From Tessaracoccus flavescens (GTDB lineage: Bacteria; Actinomycetota; Actinomycetes; Propionibacteriales; Propionibacteriaceae), in contig NZ_CP019607.1 of the NCBI RefSeq assembly GCF_001998865.1, positions 3,100,001-3,164,000 of the forward strand: a stretch of 64,000 bases of DNA. The letters are read 5' to 3'. This document shows positions 44,990 through 54,018 of this stretch, piece by piece (the first letter of the stretch is position 1; each line of letters starts with the position of its first letter). The translations under genes were made by a program, and so were the position numbers. A model generated the notes under the pieces. It had not been told where the DNA came from. It was given only the letters and a program-made list of their open reading frames with translations, and did not search any database.

Positions 44990-47011
44990 ATGAGGATCGA
45001 GTCCGCGCGAGTGCGCAACTACCGCTCTGTCATCGACAGCGGCACCTTCGAGGTCGAGCCAGACAAGACGATCCTCGTCGGCATCAACGAAGCCGGAAAG
45101 ACCGCCATCCTGCGCGGCATCCAGCAGGCCAGCCGCGCCAAGGACGCCACCAAGATTGACTGGCTCTACGACGCACCCGCAGGACTGGTCGACGACATCC
45201 GACGTGGCAACCTCAAGCAGGCAGACCTGCCGGTCGCCATCGTCACCATGCGCCCCGAAGATAAGGATCTCGCCGGACTTGCCCTCCCCGATGGTGCTGA
45301 CAACATCCGACTGGAGATGACCTCCTACCTCGACAGCCGGCGCACCTACCGCACCATCGGGCTCCCCAAGGCCCCCACCGTCGGCGACACAGAGAAGACC
45401 ATCCTGCGACTGGCTGCCGCCATGAGGAAGCAGACCGACGACGACGCCAAGAAGGTCGGAGCCAAGTTCGAGGACTGGCGGGACAACTACAGCGACTCGG
45501 TACCGCTGGAAGGAGAAGCAGCCTCGGGGCTCAAGGCGCTGCTCGACGAAGCGTTCCCACTCTTCGCTGAGGGGTCGGCTGCCGAGGGCCACTGGGACAC
45601 CCTCAACGCCCTGTACAAGCAGGGCGCGGCACTGGAGAAGGTGGGCCAGCACCTCCTCAACAAGATGCCGCCCTTCGTCTACTTCTCCTCCTACTTCGCA
45701 GTCCGCCCTCGCATCCACCTCGACCGGCTCGCAGAACGAGAAGCGTCCGGCGAACTCGACCTGGCCTACGACTTCGGCAACCTCCAGTTGCTCAAGTTCC
45801 TCGGATTCACGGCCCGAGAACTGTCCGACATGGCCTCCGAAGCCCCGGAGAAGGGCCACAACTACGACAACGACGTGAACGCCCAGCAGAAGTACAAGAC
45901 CGAACTCGAAGCCCACGAGCGTCGCGTCGCAGAGCGCAAGAAGGCGCTGTACGCCGCCGGAGCCCGACTGACCCAGGAAATCCGGCGAGTCTGGAACGAC
46001 GAGACCATCACCCTGCGCCTCGAAGTCGACGGCCAGTACCTCCAGACCCTCGTCGAAGACGAACTCGGGCACCCCGTAGAACTCGACCAGCGCAGCGAAG
46101 GATTCCGCTGGCTGGTGTCCTTCTTCGTCGTCTTCCACGCACAGGCCGGAGACAGCCTCAAGGACGCCGTCCTGCTCCTCGACGAACCCGGACTCAGCCT
46201 CCACGCCCTCAAGCAGCAGGAGTTCCGCAAGACGGTCTCGCGCCTCGCCGAGGGCAACCAGATCATCTACACGACGCACTCACCGTTCATGGTCGGAGCA
46301 GACGAACTCGACCTCGTCCGCATCGTCGAGATGAAGGAACGTCACGACGGCACCAAGGTCCACACCCGACTCGCCGTGGACGACCCGAAGTCCATCTACC
46401 CGCTTCAGGCCGCGCTCGGGTACGACCTCGCCCAAAGCATGTTCACCCACCAGCGCAACCTCGTCGTCGAAGGCGTTACCGACCTGCTCTACATCGAAGC
46501 CCTCGACGCAGCGTTCGGCGCAAACGGCGAGGCAGCGCTCACCGAAGGGACCGCTATCGTGCCCGCCGGAAGCGCGAGCAAGGTCGTCTACTACAGCACC
46601 ATCCTGACCAGCCAAGACCTCAAGGTCGCAGCACTCCTCGACTCCGACGCCGCCGGAGACCGAGCCGCCGAGCAGGAAGCCCTCTGGCAACTCCTGTCCG
46701 ACAAGCGCATCCTGCGCACGGGCGACCACGTCGACGGCGTCCAGCGCTCCGAGATCGAAGACCTGCTGCGCACAAGCCTCGCCACGGTGGCGCGCGACGA
46801 ACTCGGCTGGGACAGCGTTCAGACCATCGCCGACCAGCCCACCCGCCCCATCATGGAGATCCTGACCGCCGAACACACCGGTGTCTCCAAGTGGAAGTTG
46901 GCCCGCAAGTTCACCCGCTGGCTCGCCGACAACGGCACCGAAGCACTGACCGACGACGAGCGCGCCGCTTGGGCCTCCCTCGTTGCCGCAGCCAACAAGG
47001 CCCTCGACTAA
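44990..47011 (+). CDS. OLD-family ATP-dependent endonuclease (ABC ATPase plus TOPRIM)
   Basis: 673 residues. The ATPase half has Walker A GINEAGKTA near residue 31, the signature-like QRSEGFRWLVSFF, Walker B DAVLLLDEPGLSLHA and the H-loop TTHSPFMV. The TOPRIM half has the glutamate in VVEGVTDLLYIEAL and the acidic pair in VAALLDSDAAG. A coiled insert (about residues 295-335) lies between ABC halves. OLD proteins cut DNA and serve in anti-phage systems, alone or with partners. No UvrD-type helicase (GajB) follows, so this is not Gabija; its partners here are unlike those of systems I know. Confidence 0.88.
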   Translation: MRIESARVRNYRSVIDSGTFEVEPDKTILVGINEAGKTAILRGIQQASRAKDATKIDWLYDAPAGLVDDIRRGNLKQADLPVAIVTMRPEDKDLAGLALPDGADNIRLEMTSYLDSRRTYRTIGLPKAPTVGDTEKTILRLAAAMRKQTDDDAKKVGAKFEDWRDNYSDSVPLEGEAASGLKALLDEAFPLFAEGSAAEGHWDTLNALYKQGAALEKVGQHLLNKMPPFVYFSSYFAVRPRIHLDRLAEREASGELDLAYDFGNLQLLKFLGFTARELSDMASEAPEKGHNYDNDVNAQQKYKTELEAHERRVAERKKALYAAGARLTQEIRRVWNDETITLRLEVDGQYLQTLVEDELGHPVELDQRSEGFRWLVSFFVVFHAQAGDSLKDAVLLLDEPGLSLHALKQQEFRKTVSRLAEGNQIIYTTHSPFMVGADELDLVRIVEMKERHDGTKVHTRLAVDDPKSIYPLQAALGYDLAQSMFTHQRNLVVEGVTDLLYIEALDAAFGANGEAALTEGTAIVPAGSASKVVYYSTILTSQDLKVAALLDSDAAGDRAAEQEALWQLLSDKRILRTGDHVDGVQRSEIEDLLRTSLATVARDELGWDSVQTIADQPTRPIMEILTAEHTGVSKWKLARKFTRWLADNGTEALTDDERAAWASLVAAANKALD

Positions 47012-47020
47012 GGAGTCCTC

Positions 47021-47308
47021 ATGCGCACCGAGAACGGCAAGATTGAAAACCGCACCACGCTGACCGAATACCTTCAACTCCACGGCATGTGGGTAGGGGA
47101 CTGCACGGTCACCCACGGAGCGCACCTGCAACTCCACGGCACCATCACCGGCGACCTCACAGTCGGCAAGGGCTCGACCGCGACCGTCCATGGCATGGTC
47201 TCTGGCCACCTGACAGCCATCGGACGAGTCGAAGTGGCAGGGATGGTGGTGGGACGTGCGACCGGCGGCGGCCTGACGGTCGCCCGGGGTGCCCACGTGG
47301 GCCGGTAG
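47021..47308 (+). CDS. Small bactofilin-like beta-solenoid protein
   Basis: 95 residues. After residue 18 the sequence repeats short strands with Gly/Val every few residues (LQLHGTITGDLTVGKGSTATVHGMVSGHLTAIGRVEVAGMVVG), the pattern of polymer-forming bactofilins (PF04519), but shorter and His-rich. ATG follows AAGGAGTCCTC, nine bases after the OLD nuclease stop, so the two are tightly coupled. A solenoid that polymerises could scaffold or sense for the nuclease. This association is unusual in my knowledge; function is not known. Confidence 0.7.
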   Translation: MRTENGKIENRTTLTEYLQLHGMWVGDCTVTHGAHLQLHGTITGDLTVGKGSTATVHGMVSGHLTAIGRVEVAGMVVGRATGGGLTVARGAHVGR

Positions 47309-47310
47309 CG

Positions 47311-47351
47311 CGTCATCGTGAGATTCGGAGTGACATTCGGATGAGATTCGA
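47311..47351. repeat. Right end repeats of the outer island
   Basis: Three short units follow each other at 47319, 47331 and 47342: TGAGATTCGGAG, TGACATTCGGA and TGAGATTCGA. The outermost, with its preceding GTGAC, mirrors the left end in inverted orientation. They end directly at CAGCTGAT. Confidence 0.65.
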
Positions 47352-47375
47352 CAGCTGATCGCCTGACGCCAGACT

Positions 47376-47397
47376 GCCCGCCCCGATCGGGACGGGC
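47376..47397 (+). terminator. Probable original nrdJ terminator, displaced by the island
   Basis: GCCCGCCCCGATCGGGACGGGC, a nearly perfect hairpin with one internal mismatch pair, then CGTTTCGCGTTCTC. With the island removed it lies about 15-20 bases after the nrdJ stop codon. Confidence 0.65.
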
Positions 47398-47474
47398 CGT
47401 TTCGCGTTCTCCCGTTTCGATGGGGAGCCGGCTCCGGGGGCGGCACCGCTCGGCAGAACGGGGCCGGAGACAAA

Positions 47475-47504
47475 CCAAGGGCCCGCTGGGAGGCGGGCCC
47501 TTGG
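47475..47504. terminator. Hairpin in the gap before the rhodanese gene
   Basis: Perfect 12-bp stem CCAAGGGCCCGC / GCGGGCCCTTGG with loop TGGGAG, followed by CCTTGG. It is likely a second terminator or the end of a lost transcript. Confidence 0.6.
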
Positions 47505-47858
47505 CCTTGGAGTTCCACGATTCGTGTTCGGCGAGTCGTTGGGACTTTGATCGACTCGATTTCCCACCGGGTCGTGGACCCGATGTGGTGAGGGACACCA
47601 GTGGTCAGGCTATCCCCTCAGGGGGTCAGTCCCGAAGGATGAAACCATAAATTCGGGTGAATTTCCTTGTGTGGTGCCGACAGCGTCCGGGAACGTGCCG
47701 GCTCCGGCGTCCATCGAGGCCAGTCTTCTTCGCTCCGGGACCGACGCCGAGCGCTTCACGGGACTCATCGCGCGACGCGCCCGACACGTGGAGAACAGGG
47801 CTCCTGCGCGTGGGGGTTCGCCTGTGGTGAGCTGGGGGGCGTGGCCTAGGCTTGCGTC
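47505..47858. other. Intergenic region, no recognisable gene
   Basis: About 350 bases between the second hairpin and the rhodanese start. It includes a CCGGGTC/GGACCCG stem near 47567-47582 and a C/G-rich stem CCCCTCAGGGGG near 47616-47627. I find no tRNA or riboswitch I can name. Confidence 0.35.
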
Positions 47859-48665
47859 ATGATCCCTCCAGTTGTCGACCAGGCCTGGCTCGAGGCGCAT
47901 CCCGAGGCGGTGATCGCGGACGTGCGGCACTACCTCGACGAGAGGCGCGGCGTCGACGCCTACCGGACGGGGCATCTCCCGGGGGCGCGGTTCATCGCCA
48001 TGGACGTTGTGCTCGCCGATCCTGCCAGCCCCGAACTCGGACGCCATCCGCTGCCCGACCCGACCCGCTTCGCCGCAGGAATGGCGGCCAGCGGAATCGG
48101 CGACGACTCCGTGGTCGTCGCCTACGACGATGCCGGGGGAGCGATGGCGGGACGCCTCGTCTGGCTCCTGCGCCTGCTCGGCCACGACGCCGCGCTGCTC
48201 GACGGCGGCCTCAAGACATGGGAGGGAGACCTCGTCGAGGAATTGGATGTGCCGGAGATCGCCCAATTCACCCCTCGCCCCTGGCCCGCCGACGCGCTGG
48301 CCACCATGGACGAGACCGCTCACGGGCGGATCGTCATTGACGCAAGGGCCTCGGAGCGGTTCCGAGGGGAATCGGAGCCGATCGACCCCAAGGCCGGACA
48401 CATCCCGGGGGCCAGGAGCCTGCCGCTCGGTGGCAACCTGGCCGAGGACGGCCGGTTCCGCACGCCTGAGGAACTCAGGGACCGGTTCTCCGGCATCGAG
48501 GCAGCCGAGGACGTCATCTCCTACTGCGGATCGGGTGTCACCGCATGTCACAACCTGATCGCCATGGAGTATGCCGGGTTGGGCCGCGGTCGGCTGTTTC
48601 CCGGGTCGTGGTCGGCGTGGAGCGCGAGCGGGCGTCCCGTCGCCACGGGTGACGAATCAGTCTGA
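47859..48665 (+). CDS. Sulfurtransferase (two-domain rhodanese)
   Basis: 268 residues with two rhodanese domains. The N-terminal one (VIADVRHYLDERRG, GHLPGARFIAMD) lacks the catalytic cysteine; the C-terminal one carries it in VISYCGSGVTACHN. This is the thiosulfate or 3-mercaptopyruvate sulfurtransferase type (SseA-like), moving sulfane sulfur to cyanide or thiols. No signal peptide, so cytoplasmic. ATG start, and a monocistronic setting after the intergenic gap. Confidence 0.9.
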   Translation: MIPPVVDQAWLEAHPEAVIADVRHYLDERRGVDAYRTGHLPGARFIAMDVVLADPASPELGRHPLPDPTRFAAGMAASGIGDDSVVVAYDDAGGAMAGRLVWLLRLLGHDAALLDGGLKTWEGDLVEELDVPEIAQFTPRPWPADALATMDETAHGRIVIDARASERFRGESEPIDPKAGHIPGARSLPLGGNLAEDGRFRTPEELRDRFSGIEAAEDVISYCGSGVTACHNLIAMEYAGLGRGRLFPGSWSAWSASGRPVATGDESV

Positions 48666-48781
48666 GCGATTGAGCAGTCTTTTCGGGCATTGTGCGAAAC
48701 TCGGTGGTTCATTGGGAGCGGTCACGGGTAGGCTCGTGACGAATTCCTCGACACGCGCGACTTTCTCCTAAGGAGTACTCA

Positions 48782-50983
48782 ATGGCGACCACAGGCCGCG
48801 TCACCTTGCCCATCGAACAGGGCATGGGCGACCAGCTTCCAGGCCTCCTCTCCCGGCTCGGCGCCGACGCCGTGCGGAACTCGGACGGAACCTGGCTTCC
48901 TGAGATCACCCCGCAGCTCGGGGTGAAGGTCTACGAGACCTACTTCCCGGCACGTGGCAACCAGGAGTTCGCCCTCGCGCACCTCGACGCCCGTCCCCGC
49001 TTCTACCTGATGTCGGAGCGGGTCACTGCCCCGTCAGCCGAGCCGCTGGCGATCGACATCATGAAGGGCTACTACACCCTCCAGGTCGAGCCCGACCAGG
49101 GCGACTACCAGCGCTGGTGGGAGGTCATCGACCGCACGACCGGCGAGGTCGTCCCCGTCGAGGGATGGAGCGTGACGGGGGAGGGAAGTGACGTCACCGT
49201 CACCATCGCCGAGCCTGTCGCGTTCCACGTCTACACCGTCAGCTTCCTGTCGTGGCAGGTCTGGGACTCGACCCAGATGTACAACTACACGACCAACAAC
49301 TGGGAAAACGATCCGACGCGCGTGCGTGAGATCGGCTACGACGTGCGCCACCCCGAGGCGTGGGAGTTCATGATGAGCTCGCTGCGCACCTGGTGCGAGG
49401 AGCGCCCCGAGGTCAACGTCGTGCGGTTCACGACGTTCTTCTACCACTTCACCCTCGTGTTCAACGACCTCGGCAAGGAGAAGTACGTCGACTGGTTCGG
49501 CTACTCGGCCTCCGTCTCGCCGCTGGCGATGGACGCCTTCGAGGCCGAGTACGGGTACAAGCTTCGCGCCGAGGACTTCATCGACGAGGGCTACTACAAC
49601 AACTCGTTCCGGGTCCCGACGAAGGTCTTCCGCGACTGGATCGACTTCCAGAGCCGCTTCGTGTGCGCCCGGGTCAAGGAACTCGTCGACATCGTCCACG
49701 AGTTCGACAAGGAAGCCCTGATGTTCCTCGGTGACACCTGGATGGGCACCGAACCCTACGGGAAGTACTTCGCCGAGACCGGCATGGACGGCGTCGTCGG
49801 GTCGGTCGGATCGGCCGCCACCTGCCGCATGATCTCCGACATCCCCGGCGTGAAGTACACCGAGGGCCGCTTCCTCCCGTACTTCTTCCCCGACGTGTTC
49901 AAGCCCGGCGGCGATCCGCTCGGTGAGGCGAACGAGTCCTGGCTGCAGGCCCGCCGCGCGATCTCCCGCAAGCCGCTCGACCGGATCGGCTACGGCGGCT
50001 ACCTCTCGCTCGCCGTCCAGTTCCCGGACTTCATGGCCCGCATCGAGCAGATCGCCAACGAGTTCCGCTCGATCCACGAGGTGGGCCACGGCCACCTGGC
50101 CGAGCGCTCCACGATCCGCGTCGGCGTGCTCAACGCCTGGGGTGAGCTGCGCAAGTGGCAGACGCACATGGTCGCCCACGCCCTCTGGTACAAGCAGATC
50201 TACTCCTACCTCGGCGTCCTCGAGTCCCTCGCCGGCCTCCCGTTCGACCTTCAGTTCGTCTCCTTCGAGGATGCGATCAACGGTCGCCTCGACGACCTCG
50301 ACGTCGTGCTCAACGTCGGCGCCGCAGGCACCGCGTTCTCCGGCGGCGACACCTGGCTGGACCCCGAGCTCCAGGGCGTCCTGCGCCGCTTCGTCGGCAA
50401 CGGGGGCGGCCTGATCGGCATCGGCGAGCCCACCGCCGTGCTCAAGGGCGGCGCCTACTTCCAGCTGTCCGACGTCCTCGGCGTAGACAAGGAGCTCGGC
50501 TTCTCCCAGTCGAGCGACCGCTACCCGGTCGAAACCCCCGAGCACTTCATCACCGCAGACCTCAAGGGCGCCCTCGACGTGGGCGAGGGAGCAGGCGACA
50601 TCTTCGCCACCACCCGTGACACGGCGATCCTGCGCCTGCAGAACCGTTCGGTCGAGCTGGCAGCAAACCAGGCGGGCGAGGGCCGCGGCGTCTACATCGC
50701 CGGCCTTCCCTACAGCCACGACAACGCACGCCTGCTGCACCGCGCGATCTACTGGGCCGCGGACCGCGAGGCCGACTTCGACCACCAGTGGATCCCGTCC
50801 AACCCGGGCGTGGAGGTGGCCGTCTTCGAGCAGGCGGGCAAGGCGCTCGTGATGAACAACCTGACCGGGGCCGCGAGCACGACCCTCACCGGGCGCACCA
50901 GCGGGCTGGAGGGCGACGGCGAGCTCCGCGAGCTCCAGCTCGACCTCGAGCCGATGGAATCGCGCTGGATCGACCTGGCCTGA
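48782..50983 (+). CDS. 1,3-beta-galactosyl-N-acetylhexosamine phosphorylase (GH112)
   Basis: 733 residues, the family's usual length. It phosphorolyses lacto-N-biose or galacto-N-biose to galactose 1-phosphate and the N-acetylhexosamine inside the cell. Order: a TIM-barrel-like catalytic domain (WDSTQMYNYTTNNW, FTTFFYHFTLVF, FLGDTWMGTEPYG with the likely general-acid Asp), a Rossmann-like middle part and a C-terminal beta domain. No signal peptide. ATG follows AAGGAGTACTCA. The family is typical of bifidobacteria and propionibacteria that use mucin or milk glycans. No transporter or nahK-like kinase is adjacent, unlike the bifidobacterial cluster. Confidence 0.94.
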   Translation: MATTGRVTLPIEQGMGDQLPGLLSRLGADAVRNSDGTWLPEITPQLGVKVYETYFPARGNQEFALAHLDARPRFYLMSERVTAPSAEPLAIDIMKGYYTLQVEPDQGDYQRWWEVIDRTTGEVVPVEGWSVTGEGSDVTVTIAEPVAFHVYTVSFLSWQVWDSTQMYNYTTNNWENDPTRVREIGYDVRHPEAWEFMMSSLRTWCEERPEVNVVRFTTFFYHFTLVFNDLGKEKYVDWFGYSASVSPLAMDAFEAEYGYKLRAEDFIDEGYYNNSFRVPTKVFRDWIDFQSRFVCARVKELVDIVHEFDKEALMFLGDTWMGTEPYGKYFAETGMDGVVGSVGSAATCRMISDIPGVKYTEGRFLPYFFPDVFKPGGDPLGEANESWLQARRAISRKPLDRIGYGGYLSLAVQFPDFMARIEQIANEFRSIHEVGHGHLAERSTIRVGVLNAWGELRKWQTHMVAHALWYKQIYSYLGVLESLAGLPFDLQFVSFEDAINGRLDDLDVVLNVGAAGTAFSGGDTWLDPELQGVLRRFVGNGGGLIGIGEPTAVLKGGAYFQLSDVLGVDKELGFSQSSDRYPVETPEHFITADLKGALDVGEGAGDIFATTRDTAILRLQNRSVELAANQAGEGRGVYIAGLPYSHDNARLLHRAIYWAADREADFDHQWIPSNPGVEVAVFEQAGKALVMNNLTGAASTTLTGRTSGLEGDGELRELQLDLEPMESRWIDLA

Positions 50984-50994
50984 GTCCAGACAGC

Positions 50995-51024
50995 AACGCC
51001 CCCGACCGATCGGTCGGGGGCGTT
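50995..51024. terminator. Perfect 30-bp palindrome terminator after the GH112 gene
   Basis: AACGCCCCCGACCGA pairs with TCGGTCGGGGGCGTT without a spacer; the centre GATC would form the loop. It lies between convergent genes. Confidence 0.85.
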
Positions 51025-51044
51025 CGTCGTCGATGGCGGCGCGG

Positions 51045-51716
51045 CTAATCGGCCCCGTCGTCGACGCGAAGGCTCAGCGACGAGCCCATCGGGATGGCCT
51101 GCACCATCCGCAACTTCGCGAGGGCGGGGTGGTCCTCCAGGATCTTCGCCCCGTTGGCGAGGGTGCGCAGTGCTGCCGTCTCGGCTCGCGCCGCCTCCAG
51201 TTGCGCCTGCCCCTGCGCCTTCGCCGTGATCAGCGCCATGGTCGCCGCCCGGAGCTCGGCCGGGATCAGTACGTCCTTGACCGCCACCGAGGCGACCTCG
51301 TAGCCGACCCTCGCTCCTGCCGCGACGGCTGCGTCGAGCACCCGCTGGGTCAGCGCCGGATCGTGACGCGCGGCCTTCGCCACCTCCGCGACCTCCAGGT
51401 CGGCGAACGCGTCACGCATGGCCAGCTGCACGGCAAGGTAGATCACCTGCTCGGGCTGCTCGAAACTCAGCGCGAGCACCGGGTCGACGACGGTGACCTC
51501 CGCCACCGCGGTGGCCTTCACCTGGGCGCCGTCGGCCGTCGGGATCTCCTGCGGGGCCAGCTGGATCAGCCGCCGGGCCGTCGAGACGGGTACGTAGCTG
51601 CCCCGGCGGTCGCGACGGTGCCTCCCTCGCGGAAGGACCTGCACCCGCCCACCGTCGTCGCTGGCCACGACGACCTCGAACGGATCGACCGTGACGTGGA
51701 ACATGCTGAGCCGCAT
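51045..51716 (-). CDS. SPFH/band 7 domain protein (slipin-like)
   Basis: 223 residues. The band 7 core is visible: VLPRGRHRR, SYVPVSTARRLIQLAPQEIPTADGAQVKATAVAEVTVVDP, then ALRDAF-type AMRDAFADLEVAEV and an alanine-rich helical part (LRAATMALITAKAQGQAQLEAARAETAALRTLAN). Slipins and stomatins form membrane ring scaffolds. The usual N-terminal membrane hairpin is missing, so this short form may be soluble or recruited by partners. Start ATG (MRLSMFHVTV) is plausible. Confidence 0.85.
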   Translation of the reverse strand: MRLSMFHVTVDPFEVVVASDDGGRVQVLPRGRHRRDRRGSYVPVSTARRLIQLAPQEIPTADGAQVKATAVAEVTVVDPVLALSFEQPEQVIYLAVQLAMRDAFADLEVAEVAKAARHDPALTQRVLDAAVAAGARVGYEVASVAVKDVLIPAELRAATMALITAKAQGQAQLEAARAETAALRTLANGAKILEDHPALAKLRMVQAIPMGSSLSLRVDDGAD

Positions 51717-52069
51717 GTGGTCCTCCTCGAAGAGTTACGGGGGCTCCGTGGACCGGTCGGCGGGGCGCGGACCCTCGGTCGGGTGCATGGCGCCTCCGCG
51801 TGGTGCCGGGCCACGGAGCCCGGAGTGAGAACTGTCCTGTGCAGGGACGTCCCCGCGCCAATGTGGGAACGGGTCACGCCACAGCGCCTCCGCCCAGACA
51901 CGGGCACGGGGTTCAGGTTACCGATCGGGTGCGTCACGCGGGGCCCAGACCCGCCGGGCTGCGTCCCGAGGGCCGAGGCAGGAGCCGTCCGCGCAGCGTG
52001 AACGCGGATCGGGTTTTCCTCACACGCGGGTAACCTTGTGCAGACAAGCCAACCTCTGGAGGTTTCACC
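51717..52069. other. Divergent intergenic region between the SPFH gene and ilvD
   Basis: About 350 bases, the promoter region for both genes. I see no leader peptide with a branched-chain amino-acid run of the type that attenuates ilv operons, and no T-box. A good ribosome-binding site (CTCTGGAGG) precedes ilvD. Confidence 0.4.
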
Positions 52070-53911
52070 ATGCCGGCGCTTCGGTCCCGCACCACAACCC
52101 ATGGCCGCAACATGGCGGGCGCGCGCGCCCTCTGGCGCGCCACGGGCGTCACGGACTCGGACTGGGGCAAGCCGATCGTGGCCGTCGCCAACTCGTTCAC
52201 CCAGTTCGTGCCGGGTCACGTGCACCTGCGCGACATGGGAAAGCTCGTCTCCGAGTCGATTGCAGAGGCCGGCGGCATCGGCCGTGAGTTCAACACGATC
52301 GCCGTCGATGACGGCATCGCGATGGGCCACGGAGGCATGCTCTACTCGCTGCCGAGCCGCGAGCTGATCGCCGACTCGGTCGAGTACATGGTCAACGCGC
52401 ACTGCGCCGACGCCCTCGTGTGTATCTCCAACTGCGACAAGATCACCCCCGGCATGTTCCTCGCCGCGCTGCGGCTCAACATCCCGACGGTGTTCGTCTC
52501 CGGCGGCCCGATGGAGGCGGGAAAGGCAGTGGTCAAGGAGGGCGGAACGGTCGAGAGCTCCCTCGACCTCGTCGACGCCATGGTCTCCGCCGTCGACCCC
52601 AACGTCAGCGACGCCGAGCTCGGCCGGATCGAGGCCAACGCCTGCCCGACCTGCGGGTCCTGTTCGGGCATGTTCACGGCCAACTCGATGAACTGTCTGC
52701 TCGAGGCGATCGGCCTCGCGCTGCCTGGCAACGGCTCGACCCTCGCCACCGCCGCCGCCCGCAAGGGCCTCTTCCAGGAGGCCGGGCGCCTCATCGTGGA
52801 GCTCTGCAAGGCGTACTACGACCAGGACGACGAGTCGGTGCTTCCCCTCTCCATCGCGACGAAGGCCGCTTTCGAGAACGCCATGAAGCTCGACGTCGCC
52901 ATGGGCGGATCGACCAACACGGTGCTCCACCTGCTCGCCGCCGCCCAGGAGGCCGGCGTCGACTTCGACCTCGACGACATCGACGCCATCTCCCGCGTCA
53001 CGCCCTGCCTGGCGAAGGTCGCGCCCAACTCCCCGAAGTACTACATGGAGGACGTCCACCGCGCCGGCGGCATCCCCGCGCTGCTCGGTGAGCTGAAGCG
53101 CGGCGGGAAACTCGACGAGTCCGTCCGCGCCGTCCACTCGCCGAGCCTCAGCGCCTGGCTGGGGGAGTGGGACATCCGCGGCGGGTCCGCGAGCGAGGCG
53201 GCCATCGAACTGTTCCACGCGGCCCCGGGCGGCGTGCGCACGACCGAGGCCTTTTCCTCGACCAACCGGTGGGAGAGCCTCGACACCGACTCGGAGGGCG
53301 GCTGCATCCGCTCCACCGAGCACCCGTACACCGCAGACGGTGGACTCGCCGTCCTCAAGGGCAACCTCGCGGTCGACGGGGCCATCGTCAAGACGGCGGG
53401 CGTCCCCGAGGATCAGTGGACCTTCACCGGCAAGGCCATCGTCACCGAGTCCCAGGACGAGGCCGTCGAGGCGATCCTCGGTAAGCGGGTCCAGCCGGGC
53501 GACGTGGTCATCGTCCGCTACGAGGGCCCCAAGGGCGGCCCGGGGATGCAGGAGATGCTGTACCCGACGTCCTACCTGAAGGGGCTCGGCCTCGGGCCCA
53601 AGTGTGCGCTGGTCACCGACGGACGCTTCTCGGGCGGCTCGTCCGGGCTGTCCATCGGACACGTCTCCCCGGAGGCGGCCTCCGGAGGCACGATCGGCCT
53701 GGTGGAGGACGGTGACCAGATCACGATCTCCATCCCCGATCGGCTGATCCGGCTCGACGTGGACGACGACACCCTCGCCGCCCGCCGCGCCCGACGTGAC
53801 GCCGAGGGGTGGGCGCCGAAGGACCGCGAGCGTGAAGTGTCGACCGCGCTGAAGATCTTCGGCATGCTCGCCCAGTCGGCAGACAAGGGCGCGGCCCGCA
53901 AGCTCGACTGA
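52070..53911 (+). CDS. ilvD: Dihydroxy-acid dehydratase
   Basis: 613 residues. It dehydrates 2,3-dihydroxy acids to 2-oxo acids in valine, leucine and isoleucine synthesis using an Fe-S cluster. Cluster cysteines are seen in [11 protein letters not shown] and [32 protein letters not shown] closes the active site. ATG start with TGGAGG five to ten bases upstream. Solitary, terminated by a perfect hairpin. Confidence 0.97.
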   Translation: MPALRSRTTTHGRNMAGARALWRATGVTDSDWGKPIVAVANSFTQFVPGHVHLRDMGKLVSESIAEAGGIGREFNTIAVDDGIAMGHGGMLYSLPSRELIADSVEYMVNAHCADALVCISNCDKITPGMFLAALRLNIPTVFVSGGPMEAGKAVVKEGGTVESSLDLVDAMVSAVDPNVSDAELGRIEANACPTCGSCSGMFTANSMNCLLEAIGLALPGNGSTLATAAARKGLFQEAGRLIVELCKAYYDQDDESVLPLSIATKAAFENAMKLDVAMGGSTNTVLHLLAAAQEAGVDFDLDDIDAISRVTPCLAKVAPNSPKYYMEDVHRAGGIPALLGELKRGGKLDESVRAVHSPSLSAWLGEWDIRGGSASEAAIELFHAAPGGVRTTEAFSSTNRWESLDTDSEGGCIRSTEHPYTADGGLAVLKGNLAVDGAIVKTAGVPEDQWTFTGKAIVTESQDEAVEAILGKRVQPGDVVIVRYEGPKGGPGMQEMLYPTSYLKGLGLGPKCALVTDGRFSGGSSGLSIGHVSPEAASGGTIGLVEDGDQITISIPDRLIRLDVDDDTLAARRARRDAEGWAPKDREREVSTALKIFGMLAQSADKGAARKLD

Positions 53912-53919
53912 CCGCTGAC

Positions 53920-53949
53920 GAGCCCGGCGATCCACGGATCGCCGGGCTC
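53920..53949 (+). terminator. Terminator after ilvD
   Basis: Perfect 13-bp stem GAGCCCGGCGATC / GATCGCCGGGCTC with loop CACG, then TCTGC. Confidence 0.85.
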
Positions 53950-54018
53950 TCTGCATGCGTGGCGCCGTGCTCCTCCCGGGTGCCCGATACGATCGGGCGG
54001 AGCGGACCAGGAGGGCAC

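Larger units (their letters stand above)
35131..47351. mobile_element. Outer transposon-like island inserted at the nrdJ stop codon
   Basis: The flanks carry the 8-bp direct repeat CAGCTGAT (35123-35130 and 47352-47359). The ends are inverted relatives: reading outward, both show GTGAC, a short spacer, TGAGATTCGA, then the direct repeat. The left end has four 18-base GTCACC-type repeats about 22-24 bases apart, as at the ends of IS21, Tn7 or Tn5053-type elements that use RVE-class DDE transposases. Joining the flanks restores nrdJ followed at once by a hairpin terminator. No matching transposase survives; only a protein C-terminus lies beside the left end. The cargo is described separately. 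Confidence 0.7.

Noticed and set aside
44990..47011. Gabija system (GajA plus GajB)
   Set aside because: The OLD nuclease resembles GajA in layout, but no UvrD-type helicase gene is adjacent; the next gene is a solenoid protein.
47520..47650. Possible structured RNA (SRP RNA or riboswitch) before the rhodanese gene
   Set aside because: A GGTCAG and CCCGAAGGA stretch recalls the SRP RNA core, but the pairing and conserved tetraloop do not follow.
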